Of a DNA stretch of 64,000 nt, positions 56,301 to 64,000 are shown piece after piece (position 1 is the first letter of the stretch; every line of letters starts with the position of its first letter). Origin of the DNA: Stenotrophomonas nitritireducens (GTDB lineage: Bacteria; Pseudomonadota; Gammaproteobacteria; Xanthomonadales; Xanthomonadaceae); contig NZ_LDJG01000028.1 in assembly GCF_001431425.1 (NCBI RefSeq), forward strand, positions 28,476-92,475, in the 5' to 3' direction. Both the position numbers and the translations under genes were made by a program. Under the pieces are notes generated by a model. The model was not told the DNA's origin. It did no database searches and saw nothing but the letters and a program-made list of their open reading frames with translations.

Positions 56301-56428
56301 GGCGGGTCGATCGCCGGCAGTTCGCGCAGGGTCAGGCGGTTGAAGGACATCAGCCCGAGCACCACCAGCAGCAGGCTCATCACCACGGCCAGCACCGGCC
56401 GCTTGATGGAGAGGTCCGACAGCTTCAT
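53303..56428 (-). CDS. RND-family multidrug efflux permease
   Basis: A 1041-residue inner-membrane proton antiporter of the hydrophobe/amphiphile type (AcrB/MexB fold). It opens MKLSDLSIKRPVLAVVMSLL, has the duplicated 12-helix layout, and the TM4 proton-relay aspartates in LCIGLVVDDAIVVVENV. Large periplasmic loops occur after TM1 and TM7. Its ATG overlaps the adaptor stop (ATGA). No TolC-type outer-membrane partner is encoded in the window, so it presumably uses one encoded elsewhere. Family members export antibiotics, dyes or detergents; the range here is unknown. Confidence 0.94.
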   Translation of the reverse strand: MKLSDLSIKRPVLAVVMSLLLVVLGLMSFNRLTLRELPAIDPPIVSVSVDYTGASAAVIESRITQVLEDALAGIEGIDTINARSTNGRASVSIEFTANRDIEAAANDVRDAVSRVADRMPEEARPPEVAKVESDADPIIWFNMSSSAMDTLELSDYAERYVVDRFSSIDGVARVMIGGRQRYAMRIWLDRDQLAARGLTVGEVETALRNENVELPAGRIESADRDFTLRVERSYVAPADFASIPLGKGNDGYVVRLGDVAKVELASAERRAYYRSNGEPGIGMGIVKTSTANALDVARATRAEAERIAKTLPAGTHIFVAFDNTTFIEAAVERVYATLVEAMLLVLVVIWLFLGSLRAALIPAVTVPVCLVAAFIALFAFGFSINLFTLLALVLCIGLVVDDAIVVVENVQRRIDLGEPPLVAARRGTAQVAFAVIATTAVLVAVFLPVGFLEGNTGRLFRELAVALAAAVALSAFVALTLTPMMASKLLKPHSEQKTNRINGFINRQLARVAAAYGRVLDRHVQRSWMFGLVMLAALGASWGLFRMLPSELAPAEDRGSFQIMIDGPEGAGFDYTVGQVQQVERIVGRFVGPKEPIVRANPRVPGGWGNNEEMHTGRISVFLQPWRERREATTDVANALQKELNGLSGVRVRTQVGGGLVRSFGQPFQVVLGGPEYAEIAQWRDRLLARMADYPGLVGADSDYKETRPQMRVNIDRQRAADLGVSVTDIGRALETMMGSRRVTTFVDNGEEYDVLVQAGREGRTSPADLAAIQVRARSGELVPLSNLVSLSEVAEAGTLNRFNRLRSITISASVAPGHTLGETIAWVQQVAREELPEYAQIDWKGESREYQSAGSAVLLTFAMALLVVYLVLAAQFESFIHPLVIMLTVPLGVLGAFVGLYLSGGTLNLFSQIGIVMLVGLAAKNGILIVEFANQLRDEGRNVHQAIVEASTVRLRPILMTSIATVVGAVPLVLAGGPGSASRGTIGVVVIFGVAVSTFLSLFVVPAFYALLAPYTQSPETVANELARQESQTPSVGGHA

Positions 56429-57513
56429 CCGGCCGCGGCCTCGGCGGCCGGCGCGGCCTCGGCAGCCGGCGCGGCCTTGGCATCTTCGATGCGCAGGCCC
56501 GGGCGCAGCTTGCCGGTGCCGTCCACGACGATGCGCTGCCCGGCCTCCAGCCCCTGCACGATCTCGACCACGCCGGAGCGGCGGGTGCCGGTCTTGACGT
56601 CGACGCGCTCGACGGTGGCGTCGTCCTTGACCCGGAACACATAGGAATCGCGGCCGACCTGCACCACCGCGATCTCAGGGATCACCAGCGCCTGCCGCTC
56701 GGGGCGGAACACGCGCACGTCCAGCAGCATGCCCGGGCGCAGGGCATGGTCGGGATTGGGGAAATCGGCGCGCACGGTGACCGCGCGGCTGCCCGGATCC
56801 ACCCGCGCATCGACCGTGCTGACCTCGCCGTCGAAGCCGCGCCCCGGGTAGGCGATGCTGCTGCCGCTGACCTTGTCGCCGGGCTTGAGCGAGGCCAGCT
56901 CGGCTTCCGGCACCTGGAAATCGACATGCATGCGCGAGATGTCGTCCAGCGTGGCGATGACCGTGGTCGGGGTGACCAGCGAGCCGGGGCTGACCTGGCG
57001 GATGCCGAGCACGCCGGCGAACGGCGCCCGCACCTGGCGGTCGGACACGTCCGCGCGCATCTGCCGCACCCGCGCTTCGGCAGCATCGCGGATCGACTTC
57101 TGCGTATCCAGGGTGGAGCTGGCGACCAGCTGCTGGGTGGCCAGTTCGCTCTGCCGCCGGTAAAGCCGGTCGGCCTCGTCGAAGGTGGCCTGGGCCTGGG
57201 CCAGCGCGGCCTGCTGGGCGTCGATGCGCAGGGTCACCAGCGGCGTGCCGGCGGCCACTTCCTGGCCGCTGCGGAAATGCACCGCGTCGATGATCTCGCT
57301 GACCTTGGCGGTGACGGTCACCGACTCCCGCGCCTTGGCGGTGCCGATCGCCTGCAGGGTGTCGTTCCAGGTCGAATGCGCGACCACCTGGGTGGTGACC
57401 GGCACGGCGCCACCCTGCGCGCGCGGAGCGTCGCCGGCCCCGCGCCCACAGGCGGCCAGTGCCAGCGCCAAGACAGAGCCACCGGCTACGGTGGCGGCAA
57501 AACGCCCCAACAT
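56425..57513 (-). CDS. RND efflux periplasmic adaptor (membrane fusion protein), lipoprotein
   Basis: A 362-residue adaptor linking the pump to an outer-membrane channel. The chosen ATG at 57513 gives a lipoprotein signal peptide with lipobox LALAAC; a start at 57618 would hide it. The chain runs through beta-barrel and lipoyl segments (TVTAKVSEIIDAVHFRSGQEV), an alpha-hairpin (about 95-140) and C-terminal domains ending in an Ala/Glu-rich tail. It is the first gene of the leftward efflux operon, so the promoter lies in the following gap. Confidence 0.92.
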   Translation of the reverse strand: MLGRFAATVAGGSVLALALAACGRGAGDAPRAQGGAVPVTTQVVAHSTWNDTLQAIGTAKARESVTVTAKVSEIIDAVHFRSGQEVAAGTPLVTLRIDAQQAALAQAQATFDEADRLYRRQSELATQQLVASSTLDTQKSIRDAAEARVRQMRADVSDRQVRAPFAGVLGIRQVSPGSLVTPTTVIATLDDISRMHVDFQVPEAELASLKPGDKVSGSSIAYPGRGFDGEVSTVDARVDPGSRAVTVRADFPNPDHALRPGMLLDVRVFRPERQALVIPEIAVVQVGRDSYVFRVKDDATVERVDVKTGTRRSGVVEIVQGLEAGQRIVVDGTGKLRPGLRIEDAKAAPAAEAAPAAEAAAG

Positions 57514-57886
57514 ACGCAATCCCGTCAGATACACGATCGGGCAGTCTAGCCGGCGCGGATGACAGTCCGGATGTGCCATTGGGTGGGGCTGCAGTGCAAA
57601 CAAACCGCAAGCTGCCATTGCCGGGCGTTATGGCGAAGGCTGCGCCGGGCCGGCGGGCGGCGGAACAAGCCAGCCGGCGCTGCCCGATTCCGTTCTCCCT
57701 GCCGGGAAGCTGCCGCGCAGGGCGGATGTGGGCCAGGGCGGAGCCCCGTGGAGCCGGACCGCGCAGCGTTGTCCGCCCGCCCCCGCTACTCCGCGGCCCG
57801 CGCCAACGGCGCGGGCACCCATCTGACCGCGCACCCTGCCACGCAGGCAGCGCGGCGCAGCCCCGGACAGGGCTAGGCGCGATACC
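57514..57886. other. Gene-free gap between the efflux and cys operons
   Basis: A 373-bp stretch without a credible gene. A strong hairpin, GCCCGCGCC-AAC-GGCGCGGGC at 57796-57816, lies 70 bases past the cysNC stop; without a T-tract it is only a possible transcript end or stabiliser. The part near 57514 should contain the efflux promoter, but I cannot point to elements with confidence. Confidence 0.45.
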
Positions 57887-59767
57887 TCAGCGCAGCGCCA
57901 GCCGCACCACCTGGTCGGCCATCGCATCCAGCGCCTCGCCGTCGGCATACAGGTGCAGCTCCGGCGCTTCCGGCCGCTCGTAGGGCGAGTCGATGCCGGT
58001 GAAGTTGGGGATCTGCCCGGCCCGCGCCTTGCGGTACAGGCCCTTCACGTCGCGCGACTCGGCGACCTCCAGCGGCACGTCGACGAAGATCTCGACGAAC
58101 TCGCCCTCGGCGAAGCGCTCGCGGGCCATCTGCCGCTCGGCGCGGAATGGCGAGATGAAGCTGACCAGCACGACCAGGCCGGCATCGACCATGAGTTTCG
58201 CCACCTCGGCCACGCGGCGGATGTTCTCCACCCGGTCCTCGTCGGTGAAGCCCAGGTCGCGGTTCAGGCCGTGGCGGACGTTGTCGCCGTCGAGCAGGAA
58301 GGTGTGGCAGCCGCGCGCATGCAGGCGCTTTTCCACCTGGTTGGCGATCGTGGACTTGCCGGCGCCGGACAGGCCGGTGAACCACAGCACCTTGGGCGTC
58401 TGCCCCTTGATCCGCGCGCGCGCGGCCTTGTCCACGTCCAGGTGCTGCCAGTGCACGTTGCCGGCGCGGCGCAGGGCGAAATCCAGGGTGCCGGCGGCGA
58501 CGGTGGCGTTGCTCTGGCGGTCGATCAGGATGAAGCCGCCCAGCGCGCGATTGCGGGCATAGGGCTCGAAGGCGATCGGCTCGTCCAGCGACAGGTTGCA
58601 GTAGCCGACCTCGTTCAGCTCCAGCCGTTTGGCCGCCAGCTTGTCCTGCGTGTTCACGTCGATGCGGTGCTTGATCTCGCTGATGCTGGCGGCCACGGTG
58701 CGGCTGCCGATCTGCAGCCAGTACGGGCGGCCGGGCAGCAGCGCGGCATCGTCCATCCACAGCACGTGCGCGGCGAACTGGTCGGCCACTTCCGGCGGGT
58801 CGCCGGCGGCGGCGATGACGTCGCCGCGGCTGACGTCGATCTCGTCGGCCAGGGTCAGGGTCACCGCCTGCCCGGCGGCAGCGGCATCCAGCGGACCGTC
58901 CGGGCCCAGCACCTCGCGCACCGTGGAACGGCGTGCCGAGGGCAGCACCACCACCGCGTCGCCGGCGGACACGCGGCCAGCGGCGATGGTGCCGGCGAAA
59001 CCGCGGAAATCCTGGTTGGGCCGGTTGACCCACTGCACCGGCAGGCGCAGGCCGCTGTCGGCGTCGTGGCCGCTGATCGCCACCGTGTCCAGGTGCTCGA
59101 GCAGGCTGGGGCCGGCGTACCACGGCATCAGCGCCGAGCGCGCGGACAGGTTCTGCCCTTCCAGCGCCGACAGCGGGATGGCCTGCACGTTGGCGATGCC
59201 CAGCTGCGCGGCCAGCGTGCGGTACTCGCCGGCAATACGCTCGAACACGGCCTGGTCGTAATCGACCAGGTCCATCTTGTTGACCGCCAGCACCACCTGG
59301 CCGATGCCGAGCAGCGAGATGATGTAGCTGTGGCGGCGGGTCTGCTGCAGCAGGCCCTTGCGCGCGTCCACCAGCACCACCGCCAGGTCGGCGGTGGAGG
59401 CGCCGGTGGCCATGTTGCGGGTGTACTGCTCATGGCCCGGGCAGTCGGCGACGATGTATTTGCGGCGGTCCGTATCGAAGTAGCGGTAGGCCACGTCGAT
59501 GGTGATGCCCTGCTCGCGCTCGGCGGCCAGGCCGTCCAGCAGCAGCGCGTAGTCGATGCGCTCGCCCTGGGTGCCGTGGCGGCGGCTGTCGGCCTCCAGC
59601 GCGGCCAGCTGGTCGTCGAACAGGCGCTTGCTCTCGTACAGCAGGCGCCCGATCAGGGTGCTCTTGCCGTCGTCGACGCTGCCGCAGGTGATGAAGCGCA
59701 GCAGCGGCTTGGACTCGTGCTGCTGCAGGTAGGCCGAGATATCGGAAGAAGTGGCGACCGCGTTCAT
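57887..59767 (-). CDS. cysN: Bifunctional sulfate adenylyltransferase subunit 1 / adenylylsulfate kinase
   Basis: A CysN-CysC fusion of 626 residues. The GTPase half (about 1-440) drives ATP sulfurylase with CysD: G1 GSVDDGKST at 29-37, G3 DCPGHEQ and G4 NKMD. The C-terminal APS kinase (from about 455) has its own P-loop GLSGAGKST at 465-473 and makes PAPS. The ATG shares one base with the cysD stop, so cysD and cysNC are coupled. The fusion form is common in Xanthomonadaceae and Pseudomonas. PAPS should feed a CysH reductase, which is not encoded in this window. Confidence 0.95.
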   Translation of the reverse strand: MNAVATSSDISAYLQQHESKPLLRFITCGSVDDGKSTLIGRLLYESKRLFDDQLAALEADSRRHGTQGERIDYALLLDGLAAEREQGITIDVAYRYFDTDRRKYIVADCPGHEQYTRNMATGASTADLAVVLVDARKGLLQQTRRHSYIISLLGIGQVVLAVNKMDLVDYDQAVFERIAGEYRTLAAQLGIANVQAIPLSALEGQNLSARSALMPWYAGPSLLEHLDTVAISGHDADSGLRLPVQWVNRPNQDFRGFAGTIAAGRVSAGDAVVVLPSARRSTVREVLGPDGPLDAAAAGQAVTLTLADEIDVSRGDVIAAAGDPPEVADQFAAHVLWMDDAALLPGRPYWLQIGSRTVAASISEIKHRIDVNTQDKLAAKRLELNEVGYCNLSLDEPIAFEPYARNRALGGFILIDRQSNATVAAGTLDFALRRAGNVHWQHLDVDKAARARIKGQTPKVLWFTGLSGAGKSTIANQVEKRLHARGCHTFLLDGDNVRHGLNRDLGFTDEDRVENIRRVAEVAKLMVDAGLVVLVSFISPFRAERQMARERFAEGEFVEIFVDVPLEVAESRDVKGLYRKARAGQIPNFTGIDSPYERPEAPELHLYADGEALDAMADQVVRLALR

Positions 59768-60678
59768 CAGAAATAGCCCTCCAGCTTCTTCTTCTCCATC
59801 GAGGCGGACTGGTCGTGGTCGATCAGCCGGCCCTGCCGCTCGGAACTGGTGGACACCAGCATCTCGGCGATGATCTTCTCCAGCGTGTCGGCCTCGGACT
59901 CGATGGCGCCGGTCAGCGGGTAGCAGCCCAGCGTGCGGAAACGCACCCTGCGCAGCTGCGGCACTTCGCCCGGATGCAGCGGCAGGCGCTCGTCGTCGAC
60001 CATGATCAGGCTGCCGTCGCGCTCCACGACCGGCCGCTCGGCGGCAAAGTACAGCGGCACCACCGGGATCTTCTCGCGGTAGATGTAGAGCCAGATGTCC
60101 AGTTCGGTCCAGTTGGACAGCGGGAACGCGCGCACGCTCTCGCCGGCATGGATGCGGGCGTTGTACAGGTTCCACAGCTCCGGGCGCTGGTTCTTGGGAT
60201 CCCAGCGGTGGCGGTCGTTGCGGAACGAGAACACGCGTTCCTTGGCCCGCGACTTCTCCTCGTCGCGGCGCGCGCCGCCGATGGCCGCATCGAACTTCCA
60301 CTTGTCCAGCGCCTGCTTCAGGCCCTGGGTCTTCATCACGTCGGTGTGCACGGATGCGCCGTGGCTCACCGGGCCGATGTCCTGGGCGATGCCGTCGGGA
60401 TTGATGTGCACGCGCAGGTCCACGCCGGTCTCGGCGACGCGGCGGTCGCGGAAGGCGATCATCTCGCGGAACTTCCAGCGCGTGTCCACGTGCAGCAGCG
60501 GGATCGGCGGCACCCCGGGCGCGAACGCCTTGAGCAGCAGGTGCAGCAGCACCGAGCTGTCCTTGCCGACCGAATACAGCAGCACCGGGTTGGAGAAGCC
60601 GGCCGCGACCTCGCGCAGGATGTGGATGCTTTCGGCTTCCAGCCGGTCGAGGTGCGACAGGGGGGCGGTAACGGTCAT
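59767..60678 (-). CDS. cysD: Sulfate adenylyltransferase subunit 2
   Basis: The catalytic subunit of ATP sulfurylase, forming APS from ATP and sulfate. The 303 residues have the PP-loop-type [17 protein letters not shown] near residue 33, [11 protein letters not shown], and a C-terminal [21 protein letters not shown] block typical of CysD. It is the first gene of the leftward cysD-cysNC operon and is divergent from cysJ, with 204 bp between the two starts; CysB-type control of both is expected from the pathway, but I cannot identify the operator. Confidence 0.96.
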   Translation of the reverse strand: MTVTAPLSHLDRLEAESIHILREVAAGFSNPVLLYSVGKDSSVLLHLLLKAFAPGVPPIPLLHVDTRWKFREMIAFRDRRVAETGVDLRVHINPDGIAQDIGPVSHGASVHTDVMKTQGLKQALDKWKFDAAIGGARRDEEKSRAKERVFSFRNDRHRWDPKNQRPELWNLYNARIHAGESVRAFPLSNWTELDIWLYIYREKIPVVPLYFAAERPVVERDGSLIMVDDERLPLHPGEVPQLRRVRFRTLGCYPLTGAIESEADTLEKIIAEMLVSTSSERQGRLIDHDQSASMEKKKLEGYF

Positions 60679-60882
60679 TGCGGAGGATTCAGGAGCTGCA
60701 CGTATAGGAACGGGAGAAGGGTAACAGCGCGGGCCGGTGGAGTCCCCGGCAGGGCAGCGAGTGTGCGGCCCGCCCGCCCCGCGCAGAAATAAACGCAGGG
60801 CATGAACCGATAACCGCCCATCCTTTCCCCCGCGCAGGGCGCCTCCCTAGCATCGGTCACCCCATCCCAGACCGGACAGGAC

Positions 60883-62727
60883 ATGACCGCCGCCGCTGCC
60901 ACCGTGCCTCCCAGCCCCCTGCCCGACGACCGCAGGGTCCTGCTGACGCGTCTGGTGGACGGACTGGACGGCAACAGCCTGTGGTGGCTGTCCGGCTTCG
61001 CCGCCGGCCTGGCCCAGGGCCATCCGCCGCCGTCGCTGGCGGTGATCGCCGGCGGCCAGCCGGCCGCGCAGGCCTCGGGCCGGCTGACCATCGTCTACGG
61101 CAGCCAGACCGGCAACGCGCGCCGCGCCGCCGAACAGCTGGCCGGCGAGGCCGAAGCGGCCGGGCTGGCGGTACGCCTGGTCCGCGCCGACGCGTACCCC
61201 ACCCGGGAGCTGGCCGGCGAGCGCCTGCTCTACATCGTCATCAGCACCCAGGGCGAAGGCGACCCGCCGGACGACGCCATCGGCCTGGTCGAGTTCATCG
61301 CCGGCAAGCGCGCACCCAAACTGCCCGAACTCAGGTACGCCGTGCTCGGCCTGGGCGATTCCAGCTACGCCGATTTCTGCGGCATCGGCCGCAGGCTGGA
61401 CGCGCGCCTGGCCGAACTCGGCGCGCATCGCCTGCAGCCGGCAGGCGAGGCCGACCTGGACATCGAGAGCGTGGCGGCGCCGTGGCGCACCCGCGCGCTG
61501 GCCGATGCGCGCCGGACGCTCGGCGAAAGCGCCGCGCCGGCCGTCAACAACGTCACCCCGCTGCGCCAGGGACAGAGCGCGGCGCACAGCGCGCAGCATC
61601 CGTTCCATGCCGAACTGCTGGCGCGGCAGCGGGTCAGCGGCCGCGACTTCAAGGGCCCGGCCTATGGCCACTACGGGCGCAGCGACAAGCACGTGCATCA
61701 CGTAGAACTTTCGCTGGAAGGCAGCGGCCTGCACTATGAGCCGGGCGACGCGCTGGGCATCGTCCATCGCAACCCGCCGCAACTGGTCGACGCCGTCCTC
61801 GCGGCCACCGGCCTGGACGGCGACACCGGCGTCAGCCACGACGGCCACACCCGCCCGCTGGCGCAGTGGCTGGGCGAACAGCGCGAACTGACCCGCCTCT
61901 CGCGCCCGCTGCTGGCAACCGTGGCCGAGCGCAGCGGCAACGCCGATCTGGCGGGCCTGCTGGAACCGGCGCGCGCCGGCGAACTGGCCGCCGTATTCGC
62001 CGACCATCAACTGGTCGACGTGCTGCACCGCTGGCCGGCGGACTGGGACGCCAGCGCGCTGGTCGCCACGCTGCGCCCGGCCGCACACCGCCTGTACTCG
62101 ATCGCCTCCAGCCGCAAGCGGGTCGGCGACGAGGTCCACCTGACCGTGGACGAACTGGCCTACGACGCGCATGGCCGCGACCATGTCGGTGCCGCCAGCG
62201 CCTTCCTGGCGGCGCTGGAGGAAGGCGCGCAGGTGCCGGTGTTCGTCGAGCCAAACGAACGCTTCCGCGTGCCGGTCGATGCCAGCCGCGACATCATCAT
62301 GATCGGCCCCGGCACCGGCGTGGCGCCGTTCCGCGGCTTCGTGCAGGAGCGTGCCGAGACCGGCGCCGCCGGACGCAACTGGCTGTTCTTCGGCGCCCGC
62401 CATTTCAACCGCGACTTCCTCTACCAGGTCGAGTGGCAGGACGCCCTGCAGCGCAAGGAACTGCATCGCCTCGACCTGGCCTTCTCCCGCGACCAGGCCG
62501 AAAAGATCTACGTGCAGCAGCGCCTGCGCGAACAGGGCCGCGACCTGTACGACTGGCTGCAGGGCGGCGCACACCTGTACGTGTGCGGCGCGATCGGCAT
62601 GGGCAAGGACGTGCATGCCGCGCTGCTGGACATCGTCGCCGCACACAACGGCGGCGACGCCGAGGCCGCCGCCGGCTACCTGTCCGGCCTGCAACGCGAT
62701 GGCCGCTACGCCCGCGACGTCTACTGA
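60883..62727 (+). CDS. cysJ: NADPH-sulfite reductase flavoprotein alpha subunit
   Basis: Passes electrons from NADPH through FAD and FMN to CysI. The 614 residues hold a flavodoxin domain (FMN loop YGSQTGNAR at 72-80, ISTQGEGDPPDD, LGLGDSSYADFC), the FAD domain (RLYSIASS and the AASAFL region), and the NADPH domain (GPGTGVAPFRGF, FFGARH, YVCGAIGMGKDVH). The C-terminal RYARDVY is typical. It leads the rightward cysJ-cysI operon. Confidence 0.96.
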   Translation: MTAAAATVPPSPLPDDRRVLLTRLVDGLDGNSLWWLSGFAAGLAQGHPPPSLAVIAGGQPAAQASGRLTIVYGSQTGNARRAAEQLAGEAEAAGLAVRLVRADAYPTRELAGERLLYIVISTQGEGDPPDDAIGLVEFIAGKRAPKLPELRYAVLGLGDSSYADFCGIGRRLDARLAELGAHRLQPAGEADLDIESVAAPWRTRALADARRTLGESAAPAVNNVTPLRQGQSAAHSAQHPFHAELLARQRVSGRDFKGPAYGHYGRSDKHVHHVELSLEGSGLHYEPGDALGIVHRNPPQLVDAVLAATGLDGDTGVSHDGHTRPLAQWLGEQRELTRLSRPLLATVAERSGNADLAGLLEPARAGELAAVFADHQLVDVLHRWPADWDASALVATLRPAAHRLYSIASSRKRVGDEVHLTVDELAYDAHGRDHVGAASAFLAALEEGAQVPVFVEPNERFRVPVDASRDIIMIGPGTGVAPFRGFVQERAETGAAGRNWLFFGARHFNRDFLYQVEWQDALQRKELHRLDLAFSRDQAEKIYVQQRLREQGRDLYDWLQGGAHLYVCGAIGMGKDVHAALLDIVAAHNGGDAEAAAGYLSGLQRDGRYARDVY

Positions 62728-62744
62728 CCCCTTCCGAATCCTCC

Positions 62745-62770
62745 GCAGGAGCGACGCACCTCGCTCCTGC
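62745..62770 (+). repeat. Short palindrome between cysJ and cysI
   Basis: GCAGGAGCGA and TCGCTCCTGC form a perfect 10-bp stem with a six-base loop. The ends match the GTAG-type family (GCAGGAGCG), so this looks like an internally deleted copy. It lies in the 66-bp gap within the operon and may influence mRNA processing. Confidence 0.7.
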
Positions 62771-62793
62771 ATACAGCGCAGACACTCCCCGCC

Positions 62794-64000
62794 ATGTCCC
62801 ATCCTTCCGTAGAAAAGATCAAACTCGAAAGCCGGCGCCTGCGCGGCACCATCGTCGAGGGCCTGGGCGATGCCACCACCGGCTCGCTGAACTTCGAGGA
62901 CCAGCGCACCATCAAGTTCCACGGCAGCTACCAGCAGGACGACCGCGACCTGCGCGACGAGCGCCGCCGGCAGAAGCTGGAACCCGCGCACCAGTTCATG
63001 ATCCGCATCCGCGCGCCGGGCGGCGTGTTCACCCCGCAGCAGTGGCTCAAGCTCGACGGGATCGCCACCACTTACGCCAACCATTCGCTGCGCGTGACCA
63101 CGCGCCAGACCTTCCAGTTCCACGGCGTGATCAAGCGCGAACTGAAGGCGACGATGCAGGCGATAAATTCCGCCGCGATGGATACCGTCTCGGCCTGCGG
63201 CGACGTCAACCGCAACGTGCTTGGCGCCAGCAACCCGCTGCAGTCGGCCCTGCACGCGCAGGTGCACGACTGGGCGCAGCAGCTGTCGCTGCGCTTCAAG
63301 CCGGCCACCCGCGCCTACTACGAGATCTGGCTGGACGAGGAGAAGGTGGCCGGGAGCGGCGCCGAGCACGAGCCGGTCTACGGCGACGCCTACCTGCCGC
63401 GCAAGTTCAAGATCGCCGTGGCGGTGCCGCCGTACAACGACGTGGACGTGTTCGCCAACGACCTGGGCCTGATCGCCATCGTCGACGACGCCGGCGAGCT
63501 CGCAGGCTTCAACGTGGCCATCGGCGGCGGCATGGGCGCCAGCCACGGCATCGCCGCGCACTACCCGCGCGTGGGCAATGTGATCGGCTTCGTCGCGCCG
63601 GAGCAGGTGTTCGCCATCGCCGAGGCGGCCATCACCGTGCAGCGCGACCTGGGCGACCGCGAGGAACGCAAGCACGCGCGTTTCAAGTACACCATCGACG
63701 ACCACGGTTCGGACAGGATCGTGGCGATGATGGAGGAGCGCGCCGGCTTCCGGCTGCAGCCGGCGCGGCCGTTCCTGTTCGAGCACAACGGCGACCGCTT
63801 CGGCTGGGTCGAGGGCGAGGACGGCCTGTGGCATCTCACCCTGTCCCTGCCGTGCGGCCGCATCGCCGACACCCCGGGGCGCCCGCTGCTGACCGGCATG
63901 CGCGAGATCGCCAGGGTGCACCAGGGCGAGTTCCGCATGACCGCCAACCAGAACGTGATCGTCGCCGGCGTGCCCGCGGCGCAGCGCGCGCGCATCGACG
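62794..64000 (+). CDS. cysI: NADPH-sulfite reductase hemoprotein beta subunit, 3' end outside the window
   Basis: Reduces sulfite to sulfide on a siroheme-[4Fe-4S] centre. About 402 codons are visible out of a usual 560-570. [14 protein letters not shown] and the Arg/Lys-rich siroheme-binding stretches ([28 protein letters not shown]) are present; the cluster cysteines of the family lie near residue 430-480 and are beyond the window. The ATG at 62794 gives the usual [18 protein letters not shown] opening. It is downstream of cysJ in the same operon. Confidence 0.95.
   Translation, partial: MSHPSVEKIKLESRRLRGTIVEGLGDATTGSLNFEDQRTIKFHGSYQQDDRDLRDERRRQKLEPAHQFMIRIRAPGGVFTPQQWLKLDGIATTYANHSLRVTTRQTFQFHGVIKRELKATMQAINSAAMDTVSACGDVNRNVLGASNPLQSALHAQVHDWAQQLSLRFKPATRAYYEIWLDEEKVAGSGAEHEPVYGDAYLPRKFKIAVAVPPYNDVDVFANDLGLIAIVDDAGELAGFNVAIGGGMGASHGIAAHYPRVGNVIGFVAPEQVFAIAEAAITVQRDLGDREERKHARFKYTIDDHGSDRIVAMMEERAGFRLQPARPFLFEHNGDRFGWVEGEDGLWHLTLSLPCGRIADTPGRPLLTGMREIARVHQGEFRMTANQNVIVAGVPAAQRARID

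Overview
The window is high-GC, gene-dense chromosomal DNA from a gammaproteobacterium. The evidence points to Xanthomonadaceae (a Xanthomonas, Stenotrophomonas, Pseudoxanthomonas or Luteimonas-like genome): pilSR divergent from sucCD, a pilB ... pilA ... pilC-pilD-coaE locus followed by an OmpR-type two-component pair, a GDSL autotransporter esterase, and GTAG-type palindromic repeats between genes. The genus cannot be fixed from the sequence alone.

Layout. 1-7.4 kb: hda (cut by the window edge), an AI-2E/PerM permease and a DUF2066 protein run leftward; purM, two small membrane proteins, purN and two DUF3108 proteins run rightward. 7.5-9.6 kb: sucD-sucC (leftward). 9.85-12.9 kb: pilS-pilR. 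13.2-17.3 kb: a sensor kinase and a REC-DUF3369-GGDEF-EAL response regulator, bracketed by palindromic repeats in opposite orientation. 17.7-32.9 kb: the type IV pilus locus: pilB, a TfpX/TfpZ accessory protein, a sugar-modification island of visibly lower GC, two pilin genes, pilC, pilD and coaE. 33.1-36.9 kb: an OmpR-type two-component system, a small exported protein and rimK. 37-43.9 kb: tRNA-Gly, a GDSL autotransporter, thiS-thiG-trmB, an SLC13 transporter and a Rieske protein. 44.4-49.4 kb: a fumarylacetoacetate-hydrolase family enzyme, mscL, a five-copy palindrome array, an M28 peptidase and nadE. 49.5-57.5 kb: a zinc-ribbon methyltransferase, a SpoU methyltransferase, an AGCS symporter, a GNAT enzyme and an RND pump with its adaptor. 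57.9-64 kb: sulfate assimilation, cysD-cysNC divergent from cysJ-cysI (cysI cut by the window edge).

How the genes work together. PilS-PilR should drive pilin transcription through sigma-54, and both pilin genes carry exact -24/-12 elements. PilB, PilC and PilD form the pilus motor, platform and prepilin peptidase. The island between tfpX and the pilins holds a polyisoprenyl-type glycosyltransferase, a GT4, a GT2, an SDR epimerase, a methyltransferase, a flippase-like membrane protein and a GT-C-like membrane protein next to the pilins. I read it as a candidate pilin or surface-glycan modification system that replaced most of an older galE gene, whose frameshifted 3' end remains. This system is the most interesting part of the window; its function is inferred.

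Four arrays of a roughly 69-bp double-hairpin repeat (12.95, 17.5, 33.0 and 45.6 kb) and four copies of a second palindrome family (7.4, 39.4, 47.7 and 62.7 kb) account for most long gene-free stretches.
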